Shown here: positions 1 through 8,090 of the stretch, in pieces
How positions within the stretch are numbered: position 1 is the first letter of the stretch
How the letters are laid out: each line of letters starts with the position of its first letter
NCBI GenBank assembly: GCA_028714015.1
Contig: JAQTNG010000003.1
Span: 1-45,379 of the forward strand
Direction of reading: 5' to 3'
DNA length: 45,379 nucleotides
Origin: Elusimicrobiota bacterium
GTDB lineage: Bacteria > Elusimicrobiota > Elusimicrobia > UBA1565 > UBA9628
The notes under the pieces: model-generated
What the model saw: the letters and a program-made list of their open reading frames with translations, nothing else
What the model was told of the DNA's origin: nothing
Databases searched by the model: none
Made by a program: the position numbers and the translations under genes

Positions 1-1
1 C

Positions 2-538
2 GATCTGTCGAAGCTGTCCGTGCTGGGCGACGGCGTGCGTTTCCTGCGCGTGATCCTCGGCACCGTGTTCGCCTATTTCCCGATGCGCGTGTTCGGCCCG
101 CTCGCGGCGGCGTTCCTCCTCGGCGCGGCGGGCCTGGCGCTTCTGCCGGTGCGCACCTATCTGGGCGGCGCCGGGATCGAGGAGTGGATGATTTACCGCC
201 TGCTGACCGTGCTGACCCTCTCGGCGTGCGGCTTGATTTTCGCGGCGATCGGCCTGCTCGCTCAGAAGGCCTCGAACGCCGCTCTGCGCCGTCCCGTCTC
301 CTGGGTGGACCGCCCCTCGATTCGCGAGACCGCGGGCGTCTGCGGCGCGGCTTTGTGGCTGTGCGGCGTCGGCGTCAACTGGCCCACCCTCGTTCAGTAC
401 GCGACGACCGGCCACATCACCCGCCACTGGGCCTGGGTGCTTCTCGGCGCGCTCGCGGTCATCTGCGGCACCGTGCTCGTCTCTCTGTCGATCGCCCTCG
501 GCGCGTTCGCCCACCTTCCCCGCGAGGACGCCTCGTGA
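2..538 (+). CDS. GT2 glycosyltransferase, C-terminal membrane part (5' end outside window)
   Basis: The reading frame is open from the left edge, so this is the 3' part of a gene. The first visible residues (DLSKLSVLGDGVRFLRVIL) look like the linker that follows the catalytic domain in membrane-anchored GT2 enzymes of the dolichyl-phosphate-mannose-synthase type. The rest is about 170 residues with four hydrophobic segments. The catalytic GT-A domain lies outside the window, so donor and acceptor cannot be read. The stop TGA overlaps the GTG start of the next gene (GTGA), and the following genes are also sugar-related, so it is probably translationally coupled in a surface-polysaccharide operon. 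Family assignment rests on the linker, the membrane topology and the neighbours. Confidence 0.6.
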   Translation, partial: DLSKLSVLGDGVRFLRVILGTVFAYFPMRVFGPLAAAFLLGAAGLALLPVRTYLGGAGIEEWMIYRLLTVLTLSACGLIFAAIGLLAQKASNAALRRPVSWVDRPSIRETAGVCGAALWLCGVGVNWPTLVQYATTGHITRHWAWVLLGALAVICGTVLVSLSIALGAFAHLPREDAS

Positions 539-1521
539 GCTTCTGGGACCGCAAGAAGGTCCTCGTCACCGGAGGCGGCGGCTTCATCGGCAGCCACGTC
601 GTGGAGCGGCTGCTTCGAAATCATAAGGAAGTCCGCGTCACCGTGGCCGGCCGCATGAGCAAGGAGAACAAGCGCAACCTCTCCGAGGTCGACCGCAACC
701 CGTACCTGCGCGTGATCAAGGGCGACCTGCGCAATCCCGTTTTCTGCCGCCGCGCCTGCAAGGGCCAGGACGTCGTGCTCAACCTCGCCGGCGTCGTCGG
801 CGGCGTGGGCTACAACAGCAGGCACCACGGCAGCCTCTTCCGGGACAACATGACGCTCCAGATGAACGTGCTCGAGGCGGCGCGCCTCGAAAACGTCGCG
901 CGCTACCTCGTCGTGAGCACGGCCTGCGTCTACCCGCGCGACTGCAAGATCCCCACGCCCGAGACCGAGGGCTTCCGCGACGAGCCGGAACTCACGAATC
1001 GAGGATACGGCTGGGCCAAGCGCATGGGCGAATATCTGGGACGGGCCTACGCCGAGGAATTCGGCATGAGCCTGGCGATCGTGCGCCCCTACAACGCCTA
1101 CGGCCCGCGCGACCACTTCGACCTCGAGAAGTCGCACGTGATCGCCGCGCTCGTGCGCCGCGTCTGCGAGGGGGAGAGCCCGCTCAAGGTCTGGGGCGAC
1201 GGCAAATCCACCCGCGCGTTCCTGTACGTGGACGACTTCGCCCGCGGCCTTCTCGACGTGGCCGAGAAATACCCGAACGCCGACCCGGTGAACATCGGTT
1301 CGGCGGAGGAGATTTCGATCAAGGACCTGGCCAAGGCCGTCTTGAAGGCCGCCGGGGCCGAGAAGACCGAGCTCGTGTTCGACCCCTCGAAGCCCTCCGG
1401 GCAGCCGCGGCGGGCCTGCGACACGACGATGTCGCGAAAGGTCCTCGGCTTCAAGGCCGAGATCGGCCTGGACGAGGGCCTGCGGCGCACGGTCGCCTGG
1501 TACCGGGAGAATCTGCAGTGA
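535..1521 (+). CDS. NAD-dependent sugar epimerase/dehydratase (extended SDR)
   Basis: A 328-residue extended short-chain dehydrogenase/reductase acting on nucleotide sugars. The Rossmann motif VTGGGGFIGS is at residues 11-20, the active-site pair YGWAK gives Tyr158 and Lys162, and the Ser/Thr of the triad is in VSTACVYP (about 128-129). The segment RAFLYVDD is typical of the GDP-fucose synthase and GDP-mannose epimerase branch, and STACVYP also fits that branch better than GalE. The GTG at 535 is chosen because it overlaps the previous stop and directly precedes the Rossmann strand. The frame stays open upstream, but that stretch is antisense-like Arg-rich shadow. It sits between two GT2 genes, which fits supply of an activated sugar. 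The exact substrate is not determined. Confidence 0.85.
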   Translation: MSFWDRKKVLVTGGGGFIGSHVVERLLRNHKEVRVTVAGRMSKENKRNLSEVDRNPYLRVIKGDLRNPVFCRRACKGQDVVLNLAGVVGGVGYNSRHHGSLFRDNMTLQMNVLEAARLENVARYLVVSTACVYPRDCKIPTPETEGFRDEPELTNRGYGWAKRMGEYLGRAYAEEFGMSLAIVRPYNAYGPRDHFDLEKSHVIAALVRRVCEGESPLKVWGDGKSTRAFLYVDDFARGLLDVAEKYPNADPVNIGSAEEISIKDLAKAVLKAAGAEKTELVFDPSKPSGQPRRACDTTMSRKVLGFKAEIGLDEGLRRTVAWYRENLQ

Positions 1522-2258
1522 GAGGCAAACGGCTTCTGGTTCTGCTCACCTTCAACGAGGCCGAGGCCCTGCCCAAGATCTTCGACCGCCTTCCGCTGAG
1601 CGCGGCCGACGAGGTCCTCGCCGTGGACGGCGGCTCCAAGGACGGCACGGTCGAGTTCCTTAAGTCCAAGGGCGTCCGGGTCCTCGCCCAGCCGCGCCGC
1701 GGCCGCGGCGTCGCCTTCCGCGTGGCGCTCGAGGCCACCGACGCCGAGACGATCTGCTACTACAGCCCCGACGGCAACGAGGACCCCGCCGACATACCCC
1801 GAATATTCGAGAAGATCGAGGCGGAGGGCCAGGATCTCGTCGTGGCCTCGCGCATGATGAAGGGCGCCTATAACGAGGAAGACGGCCACTGGTGGCGCCC
1901 GCGCAAGTGGGTCAACCAGCTCTTCACCTTGGCCGCCAACCTGATCTGGAACCGCGGCCCCTACGTCGAGGACACGATCAACGGCTTCCGCGCCGTGCGC
2001 GCGGACTCCCTGCGCAGATGCGCGTGCGACGCCGACGGCTTCCCGATCGAGTATCAGATGTCGATACGGATGATGAAGCTGGGGTTCGTGATCGGCGAGA
2101 TGCCGACGCACGAATACCCGCGCCTCGGCGGCCAAAGCACGGCCGAGTCCTGGCCCACCGGCGTGATCTTCGTCAAAACCCTTCTGCGCGAGATGTCGAT
2201 GGGCCGCGGCGTGACCGCGGCGAACGCCGAAAAGGTAGAATTGCCGACCAATGGCTGA
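1518..2258 (+). CDS. GT2 family glycosyltransferase
   Basis: A 246-residue soluble GT-A fold protein related to dolichyl-phosphate mannosyltransferases. It opens with LLVLLTFNEAEALP, followed by the nucleotide-binding strand EVLAVDGGSKDGT and a metal-site region SPDGNEDP. The later segment TINGFRAVRAD resembles the acceptor-side signature of polyprenyl-phosphate glycosyltransferases. No membrane helices are evident. The start GTG overlaps the epimerase stop by 4 bases, so it is coupled to that gene. Its 3' end overlaps the start of the ligase-like gene by 8 bases. Likely role: transfer of a sugar to a lipid carrier or growing surface glycan. Specificity is unknown. Confidence 0.85.
   Translation: MRGKRLLVLLTFNEAEALPKIFDRLPLSAADEVLAVDGGSKDGTVEFLKSKGVRVLAQPRRGRGVAFRVALEATDAETICYYSPDGNEDPADIPRIFEKIEAEGQDLVVASRMMKGAYNEEDGHWWRPRKWVNQLFTLAANLIWNRGPYVEDTINGFRAVRADSLRRCACDADGFPIEYQMSIRMMKLGFVIGEMPTHEYPRLGGQSTAESWPTGVIFVKTLLREMSMGRGVTAANAEKVELPTNG
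2236..2241 (+). promoter_or_regulatory. Possible internal -10 box before the ligase-like gene
   Basis: TAGAAT lies 9 bases before the ATG at 2251, inside the end of the GT2 coding sequence, and is preceded by GAAAAGG. Nearly the same string (GAAAGGTAGAAT) precedes the peroxidase and GNAT genes. No clear Shine-Dalgarno sequence is present. It may be an internal promoter giving a nearly leaderless transcript. Confidence 0.35.
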
Positions 2259-4842
2259 TCCACGCCTCGACCAGCGCGCCGACGCGGAGACCTTCGCCCA
2301 CCGGGCGATCATCACCTGGCTCCCGCTCCTCTACCTGCTGATTTCGTCCCTGTTCTTCCTGCGCACCTACGACTCCGCGCAGGTGAAGATCTCGATGATG
2401 CAGATGGGCGGCCTCGGCCTGCTGACGATGTGGCTCGCGCGCCTGGCCGTCGCCGGCCGCCACGCCCTCAACCGGGAAGACCTCGTCTGCCTGTCCCCGT
2501 TCCTCGCCTACCTCTTCTGGGGCGTGTTCTCCTACCTGAAGGCGCCGTACCACATGTCGAGCACCGACTTCCTCCTGCGCCACCTCTTCTACATGACCGT
2601 GGCGCTGATCACGATCTACGAGTTCGACGAGGCCGCCGTCGCGCGCCTGTTCAAGATCCTGATCTGGACCGCGTGGATCGCGATCGGCTACGGCGCCCTG
2701 CAGTTCGTGGACAACTCGATGTTCCCGCCGGGGCCCGGCAAGGGCATCGACCCGTTCGTCTGGCGCGGCGCGTTCTCCGACCGCGTGTTCTCGACGTACG
2801 GCAACCCGAACTTCTACGGCGACTTCCTCGTCATCATGTTCCCGATCCTCGTCACGCAGTGGTTCAAGACGCGGAGATGGAGCCTCGTCGTCCTGATCGG
2901 CCTGCTCCTGCTCAGCCTCGTCAAGACCGGCACGAAGGGCGCGTGGCTCGGCTTCGCGCTGGTCTGCTTCATCTTCGGGGTGATCGCCTTCGTCTTCTTC
3001 CCGGACCAGACCAAGAACTACCGCAAGCAGGTGCTCGGCATCGTCGGCGGCCTGGTGCTGGGCTTCCTCGGCTACACGGCCAAGGACCTGACCGGCCGCG
3101 TCGTGTCCATCAATTTCCGTCTTTTTACCTGGGAAGCGACCTGGGACATGATCCGCACCCAGCCGTGGACCGGCACCGGAATCGGCTCCTTCCCGCCGAT
3201 CTACCCGGCCTTCCGCCGCCCCGCGATCTTCCACATCGAAGGCAAGCACAACACCGAGACCGACCACGCCGAGAACGAGTATCTCGAGCAGTTCTTCGAC
3301 AACGGCATACTCGGCTTCGGCATCTTCATCTGGCTCATCGTGAGCACCTTGGTCGTGGGCTTCCGGTCGCTGGGGCAGCTCACGACGACGGCCATGCTCA
3401 AGGACGGCCGCCCGCCGCCCCGCGCCTTCGACCTGATCGGCGTGATCGTCTCGTTCATGGGCATGCTCGGCCACAACTGCTTCGACGTCAGCCTGCGCTT
3501 CGTGTCCTCGGGCGTGTACCTGGGGCTGCTGTCGGGCCTCATCGTCAACGTCGCGCGCGGCAAGGCGCTCTACGAGCTCCACGCGCGCCCGGCGGCGCCG
3601 GCCGTCGACGCGGACGCGGGCGTGCCCTTTTGGACGACCGTATCGGAGATGCTGATCTGGCCGCTGCGCCTGGCCGCGGCCGGCGGCGTCCTCTACCTCG
3701 CTTTCTTCAAGGGCTGGAGCCTGCTCCGCTCGGTCCCGTTCGGCGGCATGTTCGGGGAGTTCTGCCTGCTCCAGGGCCCGCTGTCGCGGGTGCCCGGCGG
3801 CGGCGAGCTTCTGCAATGGTGGCTCGCCTGGGGCGTCTTCGCCGCCTGCATGCTCTGGCTCGGCTGGGTCATGATCCGGCTGTGCCTTCTCTCGGAGAAT
3901 CCCGTCGTGCCGCTGCTCGTGCTCGCGATGCTCTCGCCGCTGTACCAATTCTGGGGCTACTTCAAGGCCGACATCCACCACAACGTCGCGATCTACTTCT
4001 CCAAGGAACGCCAGTGGGAGCCCGCCGTCGGCAACTACCTGATCGTCAACAAGCTCAACCCCGATTTCGTGATGTCGAAGTACTTCCTCGGCAACGTCTT
4101 CAACGACCGCTTCAACATGACGAAGGCGTATCTCCCCAACTGGGGAGATACGGACAATGTGCCGCACGACGACTACGAGCGCGCGATGTACTGGTACGAC
4201 GAGGTCCGCAAGCTCGCGCCGAACTACGTGCAGATGCACCACCAGATCGGCAACCTGCACCTGCGCCGCGCCGAATGGGCGACCAACAACGGCCATCCCG
4301 AGGAAGCCCAGAAGTATCTCGACATGGCGCTCGTGCGCTTCAAGCTCTACTACCAGATCGACCCCGTCTTCGCGCCGAACTACTACCGCATGGCGCAGAT
4401 CTACATGATCCGCAAGCAGTACGACCTCGCGGTGAAGACCTACCAGGCCCTCATTGACGCGGAGCGCTGCGGCGTCAAAGAGTCCCTGCTCGAGAAACCC
4501 TGGCTGCGCAACACCATCCTCGCCTATCAGCCCTATGAGCTGTTGGACGGCAAGTGGGCCCACCGCCACGTCGGCGCCAACCGGCCGCGCGAGTCCGCCG
4601 AGGCCTACACGAGCATGGCCAACGCCCTGTTCATGGACAACCGCTTCCCGGAGGCCGAGCAGGCCTACCGCACCGCGCTCTCCTATGACCCGACCTTCGA
4701 GATGGCCAAGAAGAACCTCGAGGTCACCTACCGCCGCGCCCAGGCCGACGGGCGCCTGAAGCCCGCCAAGGTGGAGCCCGGCGTGAAGATCGTCCCGGGC
4801 ACTCCGGTTCCGACGGGCTGGATCGTCGGTCCTAAGAAGTAG
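2251..4842 (+). CDS. O-antigen ligase/polymerase-like membrane protein with C-terminal TPRs
   Basis: An 863-residue protein. Residues about 20-470 carry many hydrophobic segments and the Wzy/WaaL-type periplasmic region (the NTETDHAENEYLEQFFDNGILG stretch, about residues 332-353, holds the His and acidic residues typical of the family). A second membrane block follows at about 465-575. The last third (about 590-840) is soluble and contains TPR-like helical repeats. This ligase-plus-TPR arrangement is known in several uncultured diderm lineages. Expected role: transfer or polymerisation of an undecaprenyl-linked glycan on the periplasmic side. It is last in the rightward sugar operon and its end overlaps the convergent GT2 gene by 11 bases, so no terminator fits between them. 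Confidence 0.8.
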   Translation: MADPRLDQRADAETFAHRAIITWLPLLYLLISSLFFLRTYDSAQVKISMMQMGGLGLLTMWLARLAVAGRHALNREDLVCLSPFLAYLFWGVFSYLKAPYHMSSTDFLLRHLFYMTVALITIYEFDEAAVARLFKILIWTAWIAIGYGALQFVDNSMFPPGPGKGIDPFVWRGAFSDRVFSTYGNPNFYGDFLVIMFPILVTQWFKTRRWSLVVLIGLLLLSLVKTGTKGAWLGFALVCFIFGVIAFVFFPDQTKNYRKQVLGIVGGLVLGFLGYTAKDLTGRVVSINFRLFTWEATWDMIRTQPWTGTGIGSFPPIYPAFRRPAIFHIEGKHNTETDHAENEYLEQFFDNGILGFGIFIWLIVSTLVVGFRSLGQLTTTAMLKDGRPPPRAFDLIGVIVSFMGMLGHNCFDVSLRFVSSGVYLGLLSGLIVNVARGKALYELHARPAAPAVDADAGVPFWTTVSEMLIWPLRLAAAGGVLYLAFFKGWSLLRSVPFGGMFGEFCLLQGPLSRVPGGGELLQWWLAWGVFAACMLWLGWVMIRLCLLSENPVVPLLVLAMLSPLYQFWGYFKADIHHNVAIYFSKERQWEPAVGNYLIVNKLNPDFVMSKYFLGNVFNDRFNMTKAYLPNWGDTDNVPHDDYERAMYWYDEVRKLAPNYVQMHHQIGNLHLRRAEWATNNGHPEEAQKYLDMALVRFKLYYQIDPVFAPNYYRMAQIYMIRKQYDLAVKTYQALIDAERCGVKESLLEKPWLRNTILAYQPYELLDGKWAHRHVGANRPRESAEAYTSMANALFMDNRFPEAEQAYRTALSYDPTFEMAKKNLEVTYRRAQADGRLKPAKVEPGVKIVPGTPVPTGWIVGPKK
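4128..4151 (+). repeat. Perfect hairpin inside the ligase-like gene
   Basis: Ten bases, GTATCTCCCC, are followed by the loop AACT and the exact complement. It lies within the coding sequence at the boundary between the membrane and TPR regions (encoding AYLPNWGDTD). There is no T-run after it, so it does not look like an intrinsic terminator. The function is unknown and it may be chance. Confidence 0.5.
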
Positions 4843-5857
4843 TCTTTTTCGCGCGCAGGAGCGCGTTCTCGGTCGCGATCAGCGGATCGATCAGGGCGTA
4901 GACTTCGCGCTCCTCGGCGCTCGCCAGGATGCGGTTATGGCGCACCGCGAGCCACGCCCTGCGCGCTTCCTTGGCGGCGGCCAGGAGCGGGGAGGGCACG
5001 AGCGTCGCCTTGTAGACGGGCATGCTCTTCGCCTCGTCGCCGAGCTCCTTGAGCATGAACTCGCGCGCCTTCGCGGGCTGGAGGCTCTTGACGAGGTAAG
5101 AGGCGATCTCGCGGACGATCTTCCTCTTTTCGGCCTCGAGTATGTCGGGCGGCGTGCCGCCCGCGACCAGGGCGGCCATGCCCTCGGGATACTCCTCGAG
5201 CCACTTGTGCGTGACCTGGCCCTCGTGTATGCGGCGGATCGCCAGGCGCTCGTAGATCACGCCCACCTCGACGCCGTCATGAAGCATCCGAGCGTAAAGT
5301 TCGTTGTCCAGAATGATCATGTCGGACCGATAGTGGCCGTACTTCTTGTACAGCGCGCGCGGTATGGCGAGGTTCGTCGTGAGGTAAGGCAGGAATTCCT
5401 CGCCGACGGCATAGTGGCCGGGGACCTTGCCTTCCGCGATCTTCATTCCCGGAGGGAACGCCGTGCCGATAAGGCGATCGTACCGATGCAGCCAGCCGTC
5501 CGAAAAAACAAATCCGGCGTTCGGGCGGGCTTTGAAGAAATCGGCGAACTTCTCCAGACGATTCAGCGTCCAAAAATCGTCGGAGTCTATGTTCGTGATC
5601 CAGGTGCCCGTCGCCATCTCGAGGGCCATGTTGCGGCAGGCCATGTTGCCGATGTTCTTGGGCACGCGCGTGTACTTGAAGCGCGGGTCCTTCGTCCACG
5701 CCTTGATCATCTCCGGCGTCTCGTCGACCGACCCGTCGTCGACGATCAGGACCTCGTAGTCGCCGAAGGTCTGGCGCAGGACGGTGGACAGCGCCCCGGG
5801 CAGCATGTGCGCCCGGTTGTAGGTGGGCAGAACGATGGAGAAAAGAGGCTCGCTCAT
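4832..5857 (-). CDS. GT2 family glycosyltransferase
   Basis: A 341-residue cytosolic GT-A glycosyltransferase. The N-terminus FSIVLPTYNRAHMLP, the strand YEVLIVDDGSVDETP (about residues 33-47) and the metal-binding NIDSDDFW (about 90-97) are textbook GT2 motifs. The C-terminal 100 residues are helical and not diagnostic. The start ATG overlaps the stop of the peroxidase gene by 4 bases (ATGA), so the two are probably co-translated although functionally unrelated. It converges on the ligase-like gene. Sugar and acceptor cannot be inferred. Confidence 0.85.
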   Translation of the reverse strand: MSEPLFSIVLPTYNRAHMLPGALSTVLRQTFGDYEVLIVDDGSVDETPEMIKAWTKDPRFKYTRVPKNIGNMACRNMALEMATGTWITNIDSDDFWTLNRLEKFADFFKARPNAGFVFSDGWLHRYDRLIGTAFPPGMKIAEGKVPGHYAVGEEFLPYLTTNLAIPRALYKKYGHYRSDMIILDNELYARMLHDGVEVGVIYERLAIRRIHEGQVTHKWLEEYPEGMAALVAGGTPPDILEAEKRKIVREIASYLVKSLQPAKAREFMLKELGDEAKSMPVYKATLVPSPLLAAAKEARRAWLAVRHNRILASAEEREVYALIDPLIATENALLRAKKTTS

Positions 5858-6444
5858 GCGCTCAGCAAGGCCTCGATCTTCCCCGTGATCTCCTTGCCGA
5901 CGGGGTTGGCGTCGGGGCCGAAGCGGGCGACGACCAGGCCGTCCTTATCCACGAGGAATTTGGAGAAGTTCCAGGGGATGTCGCCGTTGAAGCCGGCCTC
6001 CGTCGTCAGGTACTTGTACAGCGGATGGATCGCCGGGCCCTTCACGCTGATCTTCGAATAGAGATCGAAGGTCAGGGCGAACTTGGTCAGGCAGAAGCTC
6101 TTGATGTCGGCGTCGGTGCCCGGCTCCTGCGCGCCGAACTCGTTGGCGGGGAAGGCCGCGATGCGCAGGCCCTTGTCCTTGTATTTCTGGTACAGCGCCT
6201 CGAGGTCGGTGTACTGCGGGGTGAAGCCGCAGAGCGAGGCGGTGTTGACGACGAGCAGGGGATGGCCCTTGTACTTCGACAGCTTCGCCGGCTTGCCGTC
6301 GATGGTGGTCATCTCGAATTCGTAGATCCGGCCCTTCGTCTTTTCGGCTTGCATCGAGTTCACCTCGTGTTTTTTTGAGAAGGCGGCGCCGGCGGCGAAC
6401 GCCGCCGAAGCCAGCCCCAGCTTCGCTTTTCGAAGGATTTCCAT
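5854..6444 (-). CDS. Glutathione-peroxidase-family thiol peroxidase, probably exported
   Basis: A 196-residue GPx-family protein with Cys (not selenocysteine) at residue 72 in NTASLCGFTPQY and the Trp/Asn of the active site in IPWNFSKF (Trp148, Asn149). The usual catalytic Gln of FPCNQF is replaced here: the segment reads FPANEFGAQEPG with Glu102. Cys118 in SFCLTKF matches the resolving cysteine of thioredoxin-dependent members, so thioredoxin rather than glutathione is the likely reductant. An N-terminal basic then Ala-rich stretch (residues 1-23) looks like a signal peptide. The ATG at 6444 is chosen; a TTG directly before it is possible. A -10 box lies 8 bases upstream with no Shine-Dalgarno sequence. 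Confidence 0.88.
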   Translation of the reverse strand: MEILRKAKLGLASAAFAAGAAFSKKHEVNSMQAEKTKGRIYEFEMTTIDGKPAKLSKYKGHPLLVVNTASLCGFTPQYTDLEALYQKYKDKGLRIAAFPANEFGAQEPGTDADIKSFCLTKFALTFDLYSKISVKGPAIHPLYKYLTTEAGFNGDIPWNFSKFLVDKDGLVVARFGPDANPVGKEITGKIEALLSA

Positions 6445-6452
6445 CAAGGGGG

Positions 6453-6482
6453 ATTCTACCTTTCGCGCGGTCCGAGTGTCAG
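6453..6482 (-). promoter_or_regulatory. Promoter of the thiol peroxidase gene
   Basis: On the minus strand, CTGACA (6477-6482) is followed after 18 bases by TAGAAT (6453-6458), only 8 bases before the ATG. The string CGAAAGGTAGAATCC is repeated exactly at the GNAT gene promoter. The spacing implies an mRNA that begins at or next to the start codon. Confidence 0.55.
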
Positions 6483-6484
6483 GC

Positions 6485-7039
6485 CTAACAATTCGACGAA
6501 TTCTTCCCGACGATCCAGCGGGCCGCGGACAGCAGGTCGCGGCGAACGACGGTGGGCTTCGCTTTATAGGCCTTGTCGCGCCCCCCGTAGCCGGTGAGGA
6601 CCAGGGCCGAGGCGCAGCCGGCGCGGCGCGCGCACTCGATGTCCGAGGTCTTGTCGCCGATCACGAAGGATCCCTTCAGGTCCAGGCCGAACCGGCGCTT
6701 GGCGGCCAGCAGCATGCCCGTCCCGGGCTTGCGCCACGGATGCTTGCTGTCCGGCCCGTGGGGCGAGAGGTAGATCGCGTCCCAGCGGGCCCCGGCGCGC
6801 GCGAGGCGCCGGCGGAGCTCGGCGTGGATCGCCCGCACGGTCTTCAGCGTGAAGTAGCCCCGGGCGACGCCGGACTGGTTGGTGACGATCACGATCTTGA
6901 AGCCCGCCTCGCGCAGAAGCTTCAGCGCCCGCGGCGCGCTCCTGTAGACCTCGAGGCCCGCGATCGAGTCCAGGTGATCCGCGTCGCGGATCAGGACGCC
7001 GTCGCGGTCGATGAAGACGGCCTTTGGGCGGGGCTTCAT
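6485..7039 (-). CDS. gmhB: HAD-IIIA phosphatase, GmhB-like (heptose bisphosphate phosphatase)
   Basis: A 184-residue HAD phosphatase close to D-glycero-D-manno-heptose 1,7-bisphosphate 7-phosphatase, an enzyme of ADP-heptose synthesis for LPS core. Motif I is FIDRDGVL (Asp11, Asp13), motif II VTNQSG (Thr53), motif III Lys104 in RKPGTGM, motif IV IGDKTSDIECA (Asp129, Asp133). The zinc loop seen in E. coli GmhB (several Cys plus His) is degenerate: the equivalent segment is LSPHGPDSKHPWRKPG with no Cys. Zinc-less members exist, so activity may be retained, but the substrate could differ (for example histidinol phosphate or a nucleotide-sugar precursor). A -10 box 6 bases upstream suggests a leaderless transcript. 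Confidence 0.8.
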   Translation of the reverse strand: MKPRPKAVFIDRDGVLIRDADHLDSIAGLEVYRSAPRALKLLREAGFKIVIVTNQSGVARGYFTLKTVRAIHAELRRRLARAGARWDAIYLSPHGPDSKHPWRKPGTGMLLAAKRRFGLDLKGSFVIGDKTSDIECARRAGCASALVLTGYGGRDKAYKAKPTVVRRDLLSAARWIVGKNSSNC

Positions 7040-7045
7040 TTTCAG

Positions 7046-7051
7046 ATTCTA
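7046..7051 (-). promoter_or_regulatory. -10 box of the gmhB-like gene
   Basis: TAGAAT on the minus strand ends exactly 6 bases before the ATG at 7039 and is preceded by AAAGC. There is no Shine-Dalgarno sequence in the 6 bases. Transcription would start at or next to the A of the ATG. No convincing -35 was seen. Confidence 0.45.
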
Positions 7052-7103
7052 GCTTTTACGCCCTTGGGAGACGGAGAAGTTGCGGTATCGGCAAGCCTGA
7101 CGC

Positions 7104-8090
7104 TCAAGACAGGCGGCGCCGGGCGCCTTGGAGCAGGTTGCGGCCCAGGCTGAAGGTCATGCGGAACTTCTCGAAGGAATCGCGGTCGTCCGTGCCGAAG
7201 CGGAGCATCGTGTAGGGGTCGTCGCCGGGGCGCACGAAGCCCGCGACCGTCGTCAGGCCGCAGAGAAAGCCCGATTCGCGCAGAAGCTTGGTCGTCGCGG
7301 GGCTGAAGTCGTCGTAATCGCCGTTCGGATAGCAGAACAGATCGCACGGACGGCCGACGTTTTTCTCCACGAGGGTCTTGGATAGCGCCAGCTCGCGGCG
7401 CCCCTCTTCCTCGCCGGGAAGCGTGACGATCGTGTGCGTGTGCGTGTGGCTGCCGATCTCCATCAAGCCCGAGTCCGCCATTTCCCGGGCCTGCGCCCAC
7501 GTCAGGGGCCGGTAATTCTCCGGAGCCGACGAGTCGAGGATCAGCTTGCGGCCCAGCTCGGCCTCGACGGGGGCGATCAGCGCCTCGCGCTCGGCGGGGA
7601 GAAGGTCCTTGGCGCGGCGCTGAAGGCCCTTCAGACGCTCGCGGCGCGCGGCGGGGTCTCCGGGCGCGCCCGCGAAGGCGTACTCGAGGCGGTCGGGCCA
7701 CAGCGGCGCGCGCTCGTCGACGAACTGGGTCGCGACGAACAAGGTGGCGGGTAATTTCGCCTCGCGCAGGGCGGGGAAGCCCAAGGCATACACCGACTCG
7801 TAGCCGTCGTCGATGGTCAGGGCGACGGCGTAGTCGGGCAGGGCCGGTCCCCCGGACAAGGAGGCCGCGACCTGGCGCAAGGTCACGACGGCGCAGTTCT
7901 CTTTGAGAAAGGCCAGCTGGCGGCGAAAGGACGCCTGCTGCAGCCGGTTGCCCTGGTAATTGACGATCCCGTCGGACGGCCGGTCCGTGAAGCCGTGATA
8001 CATGAGGACCACGGCTTGCCGGCGGCGCAGCCAGCGCAGAGGGCGGTCGAGGCCGAGCGCGAAGGCCGTTTTTAAAAGGATCGACTTCAT
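7104..8090 (-). CDS. Polysaccharide deacetylase (NodB-like, CE4)
   Basis: A 328-residue CE4-fold protein. The metal-binding motif LTIDDGYES (Asp94, Asp95) and the GSHTHTH motif (His215, His217, His219) are intact, and FCYPNGDYDD (about 252-261) is the usual third motif. Substrates in this family are N-acetylated sugars in exopolysaccharide, peptidoglycan or lipid-linked glycans. No clear signal peptide is present, so a cytoplasmic role on a lipid-linked precursor is possible. ATG 8090 is chosen because it overlaps the GNAT gene stop (ATGA); the frame upstream is an Arg-rich shadow. Pairing with a GNAT acetyltransferase in a glycan locus fits tailoring of N-acyl groups. Confidence 0.88.
   Translation of the reverse strand: MKSILLKTAFALGLDRPLRWLRRRQAVVLMYHGFTDRPSDGIVNYQGNRLQQASFRRQLAFLKENCAVVTLRQVAASLSGGPALPDYAVALTIDDGYESVYALGFPALREAKLPATLFVATQFVDERAPLWPDRLEYAFAGAPGDPAARRERLKGLQRRAKDLLPAEREALIAPVEAELGRKLILDSSAPENYRPLTWAQAREMADSGLMEIGSHTHTHTIVTLPGEEEGRRELALSKTLVEKNVGRPCDLFCYPNGDYDDFSPATTKLLRESGFLCGLTTVAGFVRPGDDPYTMLRFGTDDRDSFEKFRMTFSLGRNLLQGARRRLS

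Noticed and set aside
2173-4569. Long leftward open frame opposite the ligase-like gene
   Set aside because: It is antisense to a clear membrane protein, is built of Glu/Arg/His/Val-rich low-complexity sequence typical of GC-rich shadow frames, and has no domain.
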